Shown here one piece after another: positions 36,057-44,027 of a stretch of DNA of 64,000 nt; the stretch's first letter is position 1, and each line of letters opens with the position of its first letter. The notes under the pieces are model-generated. The model had not been told where the DNA came from, did no database searches, and saw nothing but the letters and a program-made list of their open reading frames with translations. Source of the DNA: Cryomorphaceae bacterium 1068. GTDB taxonomy: Bacteria > Bacteroidota > Bacteroidia > Flavobacteriales_D > Cryomorphaceae. The stretch is taken from positions 110,335 through 174,334 of the forward strand of contig JAPVXR010000009.1 of the NCBI GenBank assembly GCA_027214385.1, in the 5' to 3' direction. The position numbers were made by a program, and so were the translations under genes.

Positions 36057-36457
36057 CCAATAGCCATTCGATATCCATCCAAACCAGCTCCCACCACTAC
36101 AGCTGCGGCGTACTTACTCACATATGAATGATGACGTTTGGGATCTCTGGCGAAAATATTTGAAATATGAACCTCAATAACAGGTGATTCAACAGCGGCA
36201 ACGGCATCTCCAACAGCAATGGAGGTATGTGAATAAGCAGCAGGATTTAGGACCACGGCATCATATCCATCCCCTTTTTGGATGGCACCAATCAATTCTT
36301 CCTCACCGTTTTCTTGAATGTAATCGATTTCAACTCCATGACATTCTGACCGTAAAACCTTGAGAAACTCTTCAAATGAGACTGATCCGTAAAGCACAGG
36401 CTCACGTTTTCCCAAGAGATTCAAATTGGGACCGTTGATAATTAAAATTCTTTTCAA
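36038..36457 (-). CDS. aroQ: 3-dehydroquinate dehydratase, type II
   Basis: Third step of the shikimate pathway: 3-dehydroquinate to 3-dehydroshikimate. 139 residues, the usual size of these dodecameric enzymes. Motifs NGPNLNLLGKREP, the catalytic Tyr in VLYGS, VLNPAAYSHTS, and EVHISNIFARDPKRHHSY. The stop overlaps the convergent glycosyltransferase gene by 19 bp. Another shikimate gene, aroK, is at 56.0 kb. Confidence 0.95.
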   Translation of the reverse strand: MKRILIINGPNLNLLGKREPVLYGSVSFEEFLKVLRSECHGVEIDYIQENGEEELIGAIQKGDGYDAVVLNPAAYSHTSIAVGDAVAAVESPVIEVHISNIFARDPKRHHSYVSKYAAAVVVGAGLDGYRMAIGQALRF

Positions 36458-36479
36458 TCTATTGTCGTTTGAATTGAAC

Positions 36480-36487
36480 CAAATTTA
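36480..36487 (-). promoter_or_regulatory. -7 promoter box of aroQ
   Basis: TAAATTTG on the minus strand, a perfect TAnnTTTG, 22 nt before the ATG. It lies in the 47-bp gap shared with the divergent recombinase gene. Confidence 0.5.
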
Positions 36488-36504
36488 CGGAAGTTCGAAC
36501 GATC

Positions 36505-37404
36505 ATGGATTGGTATTCCCTATCAAAAGGATTTGAAGCATATCTGAGGCTTGAAAAAGGCCTGAGCAAGAATAGTATTGAGGCTTATAACCACGATGTG
36601 GCGAGGTTAAGAGACTACTTCACCGAAGACAGAACGGTCAATGCTTTATCCGTCGGCTACCCCGAATTAGTCGAATTTGTTCATCACTCAGCTAAAATCA
36701 CCCCAAACCCGAGGAGCCGTGCTCGGCTGATTTCGGGGGTAAAGGCTTTTTTTCGCTACCTCATCATGGAAGATCTGCGTGAAGACAATCCTGCCGAATT
36801 ACTCGAAACTCCTCGATTACCTCAAAAACTACCCGACACTTTGAGTCGAGAGGAGATCAACCGAATTCTTGAAGCCATTGACCTTAGCGACCCGCAAGGT
36901 ACCAGAAACCGCGCGATGCTAGAGACACTCTACGCGTCAGGACTACGCGTCAGCGAATTAGTGAATTTGAAGCTTTCGGGGATCTATCCCGATGAAGGGT
37001 TTCTCAGAGTGATTGGAAAAGGAAACAAGGAAAGACTTGTACCTATTGGCAAAGAGGCACTAAAGTTCATCGCCATTTACCGCGACGAAGTCCGCAACCA
37101 CATTGAGATTGTGAAAGCTCACTCTGACACGCTCTTCCTAAATAGGCGTGGATCAGGACTGAGCAGAGTCAGTGTTTTCACTATCGTTAAAGATTCAGCA
37201 TTGAAAGCTGGAATCGATAAAAACATCAGTCCACACACCTTTCGTCACAGTTTCGCGACTCATCTCGTAGAAAATGGAGCGGACTTAAGAGCCGTTCAAG
37301 AAATGCTTGGGCACGAGAGCATCACTACTACTGAGATATACACCCACTTAGATCGGACTTATTTGCGCGATACCGTCCTGCTTTATCACCCCCGAAATAA
37401 CTGA
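36505..37404 (+). CDS. Tyrosine recombinase XerD/XerC
   Basis: 299 residues, the normal size for a chromosome-dimer resolution recombinase. An N-terminal SAM-like DNA-binding domain (1-105) is followed by the catalytic domain with all six residues: R148 (ASGLRVSEL), K172 (GKGNKERLVP), H244 and R247 (HTFRHSFA), H270 (LGHESITTT) and the nucleophile Y279 (EIYTHLD). It is not next to an integrated element, so it is a housekeeping Xer, most like XerD. It runs 19 bp into the convergent membrane glycosyltransferase gene. Confidence 0.93.
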   Translation: MDWYSLSKGFEAYLRLEKGLSKNSIEAYNHDVARLRDYFTEDRTVNALSVGYPELVEFVHHSAKITPNPRSRARLISGVKAFFRYLIMEDLREDNPAELLETPRLPQKLPDTLSREEINRILEAIDLSDPQGTRNRAMLETLYASGLRVSELVNLKLSGIYPDEGFLRVIGKGNKERLVPIGKEALKFIAIYRDEVRNHIEIVKAHSDTLFLNRRGSGLSRVSVFTIVKDSALKAGIDKNISPHTFRHSFATHLVENGADLRAVQEMLGHESITTTEIYTHLDRTYLRDTVLLYHPRNN

Positions 37405-38636
37405 ATGGGATGCCTACGGTATTCATAAATCATCGCTACAAGTAACAACACGTACTCAACTAGTAACCATTCGTATTTAGGCTCCAATTCACCAAGATAA
37501 TGAGAGTAGGAAAAGAATGCTGTAAATGACCAAATTAAGATGGCCTTACGATCAGTTAAGAGTGATAAATAAACTACCGGAATGATGTACCATGGATGAA
37601 CCGTACTTGAGAAAAGTAGGAAAATCAGATAGACCAACAAGGCTTTCTCTTTCAATTTAGCCTGACTGAATCCGACTGCGAGCATTAAAATGGCACTGGC
37701 GACACCTAGAGCGGGGCCAAGTATGGAAACTGGATTGTACCCAAGAATAGCTCCCCCTATTTCTGAGAAGGTATAGTAGATGGAAGCATTAAACTCAAAA
37801 CTCCTGAAGAATAAGTCAATTCCTGAGAAGGACCTGATCACACCACCCACAAAAGGAACAAATCCAATAGTGACTACCAATACGGTAAGACCGACAATCT
37901 GCCACCCCTTTTTCTCTTTAAAAAAAGCAGGGGCAAGTATCAGAGGGTTTAGCTTTAAAAGTATGGCAAAGCCAAGCGAGACAGCGGCCACGTTCCCCCT
38001 ATGCAACCTGGCTTGATCAATGGCTATTGCCAGAAATGGCAACAGAGCTGCTTCAAAATGAACGTTTCCAACTCCCTCTACGATCACCAAAGGATTGAGA
38101 AGATAAAGGACATACAAACTAAAAAACTCCTTTGAGTACCTCTGGAAATAAATTAACCCAATAGCTTCGCAAAAGATGATAAAGAAGCGCATTCCATTGA
38201 CTTGATTTAAAAAAGCTTCAAATATGGCTCCGAAAGCCATTCCAAGCTGATGCAGCGGCGGGTACACGGAAGGATAATCGCGGGAATTCATTTGATCCAG
38301 CAACCTCCCGCTGTTTCGAAGATCAACATCGATCTCTGTGGGAATTTTCCCAATTGGGTTCACCCCTTCCAGCATAAGCTCCCCATCCCAAATAAATCGA
38401 TAGAAATCATCACTAAGCAACGGAAGCTGCATTACAAAGACCAGGCGAGCCAACAAAGCAAGAAGAAGCAGGAATGACAGCTTAGGCTGGCTCGTTAGAA
38501 AAACATACCAAACTGAGAAAGCAATAAAAACCCCAATTAGAAGGAGCTCAAACTCTTGCCTTGGAGTAAAAGAGACAAAAATAAAAGCAAATAGATAGAT
38601 TGCAGCAAGCCCAAGGTATGCCGTCTTCCCAGGCAT
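37386..38636 (-). CDS. GT-C type membrane glycosyltransferase
   Basis: 416 residues with about ten or eleven membrane helices and the first-loop motif SDDFYRFIWDGELMLEGVNP, typical of polyprenyl-phosphate-dependent mannosyl/hexosyltransferases (GT-C fold). It probably transfers a sugar from a polyprenyl-phosphate donor outside the inner membrane. It begins directly after the preceding gene's stop (no gap) and is the last gene of a five-gene operon. The polyprenol-phosphate GT2 at 40090-40779 could make its donor. Confidence 0.85.
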   Translation of the reverse strand: MPGKTAYLGLAAIYLFAFIFVSFTPRQEFELLLIGVFIAFSVWYVFLTSQPKLSFLLLLALLARLVFVMQLPLLSDDFYRFIWDGELMLEGVNPIGKIPTEIDVDLRNSGRLLDQMNSRDYPSVYPPLHQLGMAFGAIFEAFLNQVNGMRFFIIFCEAIGLIYFQRYSKEFFSLYVLYLLNPLVIVEGVGNVHFEAALLPFLAIAIDQARLHRGNVAAVSLGFAILLKLNPLILAPAFFKEKKGWQIVGLTVLVVTIGFVPFVGGVIRSFSGIDLFFRSFEFNASIYYTFSEIGGAILGYNPVSILGPALGVASAILMLAVGFSQAKLKEKALLVYLIFLLFSSTVHPWYIIPVVYLSLLTDRKAILIWSFTAFFSYSHYLGELEPKYEWLLVEYVLLLVAMIYEYRRHPIQLFRG

Positions 38637-40097
38637 TTACTGACGAGCGTGTTTTACGGAATAGTGGAAAACAGCAAAGAAGCCGAAAACCAACATGAGA
38701 TGCAGCGGAATAAATCCCCACTCACCGAGTTTGATCCCTACCCCTAAGGCCAAAAGGAAATAGACCCCCAACAAACCCTCAACCCATGAGATGAAAGGAA
38801 TCTTTCGGTCGATATACTTCTTCTGCTTAAAACTTCCCTTCTGCCCAACCAGATTCCATTTGGGGGTGCGGACAAATGGAGTTTTCTTTCCGATATAGCC
38901 CAAAATAACCGCTCTGGCATTGTGCAAGCTCATACCCATAGAAAGGCTGAGAAAGGCTGGATAAAGCCAGATGAAAGTTCTTTTGGGAGCCGTCTTGAGC
39001 TTCACAAATGCGGTATAGTAGAAAAAGGCCAACACAAAAAAGCTGAACAACAATACTCCACCAGATGCAAAAAGCAGCTCATAACCGACCACTTCATTTT
39101 TCAATAGTATCAATGGCAATGAAGCAATCGCGCATATCACAATCCAGATGAATATGGAAGAATTTAGTAAATGGAAAAAGGCGTGAATCTTTGTGGCTCC
39201 TGATAGCGATTTTGATCGAAAAACATTGCCAACATGCTTCTTAGCGCACTCAGCTGCTCCTTTATTCCAGCGGTATTGCTGGTTTTTTAAGGCATTCATC
39301 TCGGCGGGCAATTCCGCTGGAGAAACTACATTCTCGATAAACTTAAACTTCCAACCCTTGAGCTGTGCTCGGTAACTCAGGTCCAGATCCTCCGTGAGTG
39401 TATCGGCGCTCCAGCCACCCGCATCCAAAATGCACTTACGACGCCAAATACCTGCCGTCCCATTGAAGTTGATGAAGTGATTCCCAATATTTCTTCCGGA
39501 CTGCTCTACCGTAAAATGCGCATCTAGGGCAAAAGCCTGAACACGAGTCAGAAGACTGTAATCTCTGTTGAGATGCCCCCAACGGGACTGAACCATCCCA
39601 ATGTTTTCATCAACAAATTGTGGAATTGCCTTGTGCAGAAAGTCTTTTTCAGGAACGAAGTCTGCATCGAAGATCGCGATAAACTCTGCACTCGTTTGAT
39701 CAAGTCCATATTGCAAAGCCCCTGCTTTAAACCCTTTTCGCTCAGGGCGCTTGACCTGCTCTATGTTAGTCCCTTCTCCCCTTCTCGCATTCACTACGGT
39801 CGAGGCGATTTCAAACGACTCGTCCGTACTATCATCCAGAAGCTGAATGAATAATTTATCCTTAGGGTAATCCAATTGACATGTAGCGTCGATAAGTCGC
39901 TCCACGACATATCTCTCGTTAAAAACCGGTAACTGCACCAGCACCGCAGGCCAGTCCCCTTCCCATTCCTTGACAATCCCCTCTTTGCTCTTCTTGCGGT
40001 AATTCAACAGAAGTGACAGCTGGACCAGGCTGTATGCAAAGATGAAAAACATCCCTACACCATATATTACGATAACAAACCAACCCCAATCAGGCAT
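38637..40097 (-). CDS. Processive-type GT2, cellulose-synthase/ceramide glucosyltransferase-like
   Basis: 486 residues: N-terminal membrane helix (about 7-32), catalytic domain with DDSTD (89-92), DAD (144-146), TED (235-237) and QQYRW (273-277), then about four more helices. The D, DxD, TED, QxxRW set marks GT2 enzymes that extend a chain or add a sugar to a membrane lipid (cellulose synthase, ceramide glucosyltransferase). The last fits the sphingolipids common in Bacteroidota, but this is inferred. It overlaps the upstream GT2 gene by 8 nt. Confidence 0.9.
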   Translation of the reverse strand: MPDWGWFVIVIYGVGMFFIFAYSLVQLSLLLNYRKKSKEGIVKEWEGDWPAVLVQLPVFNERYVVERLIDATCQLDYPKDKLFIQLLDDSTDESFEIASTVVNARRGEGTNIEQVKRPERKGFKAGALQYGLDQTSAEFIAIFDADFVPEKDFLHKAIPQFVDENIGMVQSRWGHLNRDYSLLTRVQAFALDAHFTVEQSGRNIGNHFINFNGTAGIWRRKCILDAGGWSADTLTEDLDLSYRAQLKGWKFKFIENVVSPAELPAEMNALKNQQYRWNKGAAECAKKHVGNVFRSKSLSGATKIHAFFHLLNSSIFIWIVICAIASLPLILLKNEVVGYELLFASGGVLLFSFFVLAFFYYTAFVKLKTAPKRTFIWLYPAFLSLSMGMSLHNARAVILGYIGKKTPFVRTPKWNLVGQKGSFKQKKYIDRKIPFISWVEGLLGVYFLLALGVGIKLGEWGFIPLHLMLVFGFFAVFHYSVKHARQ

Positions 40098-40779
40098 ACT
40101 TAAAAATGGTATAAATGATCTTATAGCCCGCTAAAATACTTCCTTTCACGGTACCGGAAACTTTCGACACCCCTTTTCGCCTGCGATAAGTAACAGGAAT
40201 TTCAGTATGGGCGATCTTCTTTTTTAAGGCTTTCACTTGCATTTCAACGGTCCACCCAAAATTTCGATCCACCATTCCGATCTCCTCATACGCTCTACGG
40301 GTTATTGCCCTGAACGGCCCCAAATCGGTAAATTTAGAACCGTACATGATTTTCATCAAAAAAGTCGCCAACCAATTTCCAAAGACCTGTTGAGGCATCA
40401 TCGATCCTTTTTCCCGCACACCGCTGGACCTGCTCCCAATCACCAGTTCAGCTTTTCCACTTAAAATGGGTTCAAGCAAAAGTGGCATCTCCTCGGGATG
40501 ATCTGAATAATCAGCATCCAGAAAAACCAAGACATCAGGTGGAGGACTGGTTTTTAGCGAATGCTCTATTGCTCGGAGGCAAGCTGCCCCATAGCCTTGC
40601 TCGGGCTGGTCCACCACCACAGCTCCAGCCTCTGTAGCTTTCACCGAAGTATGATCGGTGCTGTTATTATTGGCTACCACCACTTGCCTGACCAAACCCT
40701 TAGGGATGTCGTTCAAGACTAAACCTATTGATTCCTCCTCATTAAAAGCAGGAATAATCACATCTATTATTTTCTTCAA
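40090..40779 (-). CDS. GT2, polyprenyl-phosphate sugar synthase-like (DPM family)
   Basis: 229 residues without membrane helices. IIPAFNEEESIGLVL at the start, ANNNSTDHT for nucleotide binding, FLDADYSDHPEEM with the DxD, and DLGPFRAI near 150. Small DPM-like enzymes make polyprenyl-phosphate mannose or glucose, donors for GT-C transferases such as the last gene of this operon. It begins 6 nt after the polyferredoxin gene, so the five genes read as one transcript. Confidence 0.88.
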   Translation of the reverse strand: MKKIIDVIIPAFNEEESIGLVLNDIPKGLVRQVVVANNNSTDHTSVKATEAGAVVVDQPEQGYGAACLRAIEHSLKTSPPPDVLVFLDADYSDHPEEMPLLLEPILSGKAELVIGSRSSGVREKGSMMPQQVFGNWLATFLMKIMYGSKFTDLGPFRAITRRAYEEIGMVDRNFGWTVEMQVKALKKKIAHTEIPVTYRRRKGVSKVSGTVKGSILAGYKIIYTIFKYA

Positions 40780-40785
40780 ATCAAC

Positions 40786-42549
40786 TTAAAGATTCAATGA
40801 TACGCCTTCACGGCCAATTAAAATGGGGTTATCATTGATTCGACCCTCTTCATCTTTGTTCTCCAGCTTCAAAACTCCACGAGGACAAACAGCGCTGCAG
40901 ACACCACATCCTACACAACTGGATCGCACGATATTCTGACCACGCTGAGCGTACCAGCGGACATCAATCCCCATCTCACAATAGGTGCTACAGTTTCCGC
41001 ACGAGATGCATTGCCCTCCGTTGGTCGTGATCCTGAAGCGAGACTTAAATCTTTGGACCAGGCCCAGATAAGCTGCAAGAGGGCAACCAAATCGACACCA
41101 CACTCTATTCCCCATTACGGGATAGAAACCCGTACCAACAGCACCCGCAAAAACAAAACCTATCGAAAAACCATAAACGCTTCGCACATCATAGGAGTTA
41201 ATTCCCAGAAGCACCGATGTTCCTGAAAAGGTGGTGTAGGCCACCCAAACCGTCATAAAGACTGCAAAAACAAGAACCGAATGAACCAGGACTCTTTCTA
41301 TTTTCCAAGCCCCGAGGCGCTTATCACTCAAATGGCGATAAGGATCTCCGACAGTCTCGGCCAAACCGCCGCAACCACAGACCCAAGAGCAATACCAGCG
41401 CTTTCCAAAGAAATAAGTGAAGAGCGGAACTCCGATTGCAAAGAGCGCTATACCCCAACCAAACAAGAAGATTCCCAGGGTTCCTTCACTAAGGTATTGA
41501 TCTACTCGATAGTCGAAAAAGAAGGTGTATTCCAACGGCCAAGCGCTTTTAAAATCATAGGCAGGAAGCTGAAAACTGGTCAATATTTGCGGAAGTGTGA
41601 AGGCAAAAGCGATTTGAAAAAAGAGAACCGAAAGCGTCCTAACTTGCTGATATTGATTACCTCTATACTTAAGCATCATCTTAAAGCCCATTGTAGTCAT
41701 GGCGATTGTATAGAGGAAACCATACAAGAACCAGCGATCGGACGCAGTACCTGCCAGCTTTTCTGCCAAAGGCTTTAGGAGCACCACCTGATTGGCGAGG
41801 TAAGCGGGCAATTGATAAAGAACGATGTAAAAGACTACTAAGCAGATGAATACAATGATTGCGGGGTAGTGACGTGTTTGCGACTTATTGTGAAAAACGT
41901 GATCGTTGTGAATTCCCTTGTGTTTGTATGCCAATGGAAGTGCGTAAAGGAACCCACCCAAAACACCGAGGCCGAAGATAAACCAAGCCATCAGGCCTGT
42001 CTTCAACCATTCAGGAGAGCCTTCTTGCATAATCTGAGGCAATAGATAAGTGGCCTGATCTGAACTAATTCCATATTCATTCACCACAGATCGATTGACT
42101 TCCGTCACTTTCTCTTTCAAGTTTTTCTCAAAATCGGCATAGCTCTCCCAACTCCTTCCGATCATCCAACCTGTATTCTCTTTTAAGCGCTCTTGAACAA
42201 ATTCGTCATCGAAATTCTCTTCAATAAAGGTCTCATTGTATTTTGAGGGATCAGACTCTAGTTTTTGCTCAATTTTTGCGACACTTGATTTATTTATTCC
42301 ATTCTGATTAACAACATTTTGTGCATACTCATCAAATGCATTACTCAAGGAAGAAACCATTAACACGGGAGGCGCGGGATCAAGTGTGCTAATACTATTA
42401 GCAAGCTCTTTATTCTTTGAATCAATTAAACACGATAAACTACTGTCATTAAAGTTTATATCAACCAAAAATGACAACCCAATAAACAAAAATGCACTCA
42501 ACGTGAAGAGAGCCATCCCAATCGACTTTAAAATCTTCTCTCTCCTCAT
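40786..42549 (-). CDS. Membrane polyferredoxin (NosR/NapH-like 4Fe-4S protein)
   Basis: 587 residues. One membrane helix at about 10-30, a periplasmic-looking domain of about 150 residues, then several helices. Two Cys motifs in the membrane part, WYCSWVCGCGG and WCRFGCPLAA, resemble the CxxxCP pairs of NosR/NirI. Two complete 4Fe-4S sites follow: C514-C517-C520-C524 (CISCGNCSTYC) and C545-C548-C551-C555 (CVGCGVCSAVC). It likely carries electrons across or along the inner membrane. It overlaps the oxidoreductase gene by 4 nt, so that enzyme may feed it. The acceptor is unknown. Confidence 0.85.
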   Translation of the reverse strand: MRREKILKSIGMALFTLSAFLFIGLSFLVDINFNDSSLSCLIDSKNKELANSISTLDPAPPVLMVSSLSNAFDEYAQNVVNQNGINKSSVAKIEQKLESDPSKYNETFIEENFDDEFVQERLKENTGWMIGRSWESYADFEKNLKEKVTEVNRSVVNEYGISSDQATYLLPQIMQEGSPEWLKTGLMAWFIFGLGVLGGFLYALPLAYKHKGIHNDHVFHNKSQTRHYPAIIVFICLVVFYIVLYQLPAYLANQVVLLKPLAEKLAGTASDRWFLYGFLYTIAMTTMGFKMMLKYRGNQYQQVRTLSVLFFQIAFAFTLPQILTSFQLPAYDFKSAWPLEYTFFFDYRVDQYLSEGTLGIFLFGWGIALFAIGVPLFTYFFGKRWYCSWVCGCGGLAETVGDPYRHLSDKRLGAWKIERVLVHSVLVFAVFMTVWVAYTTFSGTSVLLGINSYDVRSVYGFSIGFVFAGAVGTGFYPVMGNRVWCRFGCPLAAYLGLVQRFKSRFRITTNGGQCISCGNCSTYCEMGIDVRWYAQRGQNIVRSSCVGCGVCSAVCPRGVLKLENKDEEGRINDNPILIGREGVSLNL

Positions 42550-43892
42550 GACATCAATTTTTTAAGTAGTGATTTGGGCAGCGCTATACCCGCTTCTATT
42601 TCGAAAGCCGCCTTAAAAACCTTTGGCCACTTCTTATAGAACTCAGGATCAAAATTGGCCTTATCGATATGCGCAATCACCTCTCCTACTCCGCGGCCTT
42701 CTCTGAGAACTTTATCGAAGTACTCGTGGCGGAGCCGAATACCAAATGAGTTGATTCCTTGAAACTGCTTTGTTACGGGATGGTAAGCCACTGTAATAAA
42801 CTTGTTGTGACCGCCTTCCCAAAAGAAGTGGGCCTGATTATCATCGGGCTTAGGCTTAGGGTTACCATATACTTGGTACTCGATATCGAAGAACTTGGCC
42901 GAGTTGAACCATGGTCCGGGATGGTAAGAAGTGTTCTTCCCTGCCAGCCGCTGCCCGAGTACCTCGCCCATCATACGGCCTACATACCACACCGGCTCCA
43001 AGCCACGGCGACCAGAACGTGGGTTGCGAATCTGAGCACAATCACCCACAGCGTATATAGAGTCTAAGCTGGTTTCAAGGTTTTCATTGACCAAAATAGC
43101 TCGATCGATTTCTATACCCGTATTACTCAGGAATTCAATATTCGGGGTCACACCAGTCGTAATACCGACCAACTCACATTTTAGCTCATCTCCTGACTTC
43201 GTAGTAACAGATTCAACCTTTCCACTCGGACCATTGATCGTATCAATCTCAGCGCCATGATGCAAATCCACTCCGTGGTCTAAAAGGTGCTTACTGATTC
43301 GTTCTCCTTCATTCTTGGTAAGAATTCCACCCCAGAAAACCTTTTCTCTTACCAACATGGTAACAGAAATATTTCTAGTGAGGAGCATTTCTGCCATCTC
43401 CACCCCGATCAGACCTCCACCGGCTATCACCGCTTTCATTCCTCTCTTATTTCCTTCGAGAGGTGGCGGTGTTCGTTTCTCCAGATTTTCTAAGTCTTGG
43501 AGACTAACTAGTCCCTGCACTCCATCTAAGTCCTGCCCTGGCCAGCCAAAAAATCGCGGCCTCGAACCAGTGGCAATTACGAGCTCATCATATGAAATGG
43601 TCGCTCCCGACTTCATTGTGAGAAGCCTTTGACTTGCATCAACTTCATTGACAAAATCAAAGACCAAGTCGATGCGGTTCTTTTCCCAAAACCAGTCTTC
43701 ATAAGGCTTGATGTTGTTAAACTTCATATGCCCCATGTAGACATACATTAAAGCCGTTCTCGAGAAAAAGTGCTTCGATTCAGCAGAAATCACAGTGATT
43801 TCCACTTCTGAGTCATTCTTTCGGAGATGTCGGGCCGTAGAGATTCCCGATATGCCATTTCCGATGATGACCACTTTACGGTTGGTTGACAT
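42546..43892 (-). CDS. FAD/NAD(P)-dependent oxidoreductase
   Basis: 448 residues in the rubredoxin reductase/nitrite reductase-like disulfide-oxidoreductase superfamily. FAD-binding GNGISG at 11-16, NAD(P)-binding GGGLIG at about 158, and the second FAD motif IYAVGDCAQ at about 285. No redox-active CxxC pair, so it belongs with the ferredoxin/rubredoxin reductases rather than thiol reductases. The C-terminal about 120 residues (from about 330) are an extra domain, WNFGK-poor and aromatic. First gene of the operon; probably passes NAD(P)H electrons to the overlapping polyferredoxin. Confidence 0.9.
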   Translation of the reverse strand: MSTNRKVVIIGNGISGISTARHLRKNDSEVEITVISAESKHFFSRTALMYVYMGHMKFNNIKPYEDWFWEKNRIDLVFDFVNEVDASQRLLTMKSGATISYDELVIATGSRPRFFGWPGQDLDGVQGLVSLQDLENLEKRTPPPLEGNKRGMKAVIAGGGLIGVEMAEMLLTRNISVTMLVREKVFWGGILTKNEGERISKHLLDHGVDLHHGAEIDTINGPSGKVESVTTKSGDELKCELVGITTGVTPNIEFLSNTGIEIDRAILVNENLETSLDSIYAVGDCAQIRNPRSGRRGLEPVWYVGRMMGEVLGQRLAGKNTSYHPGPWFNSAKFFDIEYQVYGNPKPKPDDNQAHFFWEGGHNKFITVAYHPVTKQFQGINSFGIRLRHEYFDKVLREGRGVGEVIAHIDKANFDPEFYKKWPKVFKAAFEIEAGIALPKSLLKKLMS

Positions 43893-44027
43893 TACCCCAA
43901 AGAAAACATATTAATTTGAAGAGCGGCTGTCGGTGCAACGACATTCGCAGAGTCCAAGAAGCTAAAATATTTGGAACACCCTGATCATCAAGTTTTGGCT
44001 ATATTCGGGGGTTCGAAATTCAAAAAT

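Noticed and set aside
36505..37404. Xer recombinase as a sign of an integrated element
   Set aside because: Its size and motifs fit chromosomal XerD, it sits among housekeeping genes, and there are no flanking repeats or phage genes.
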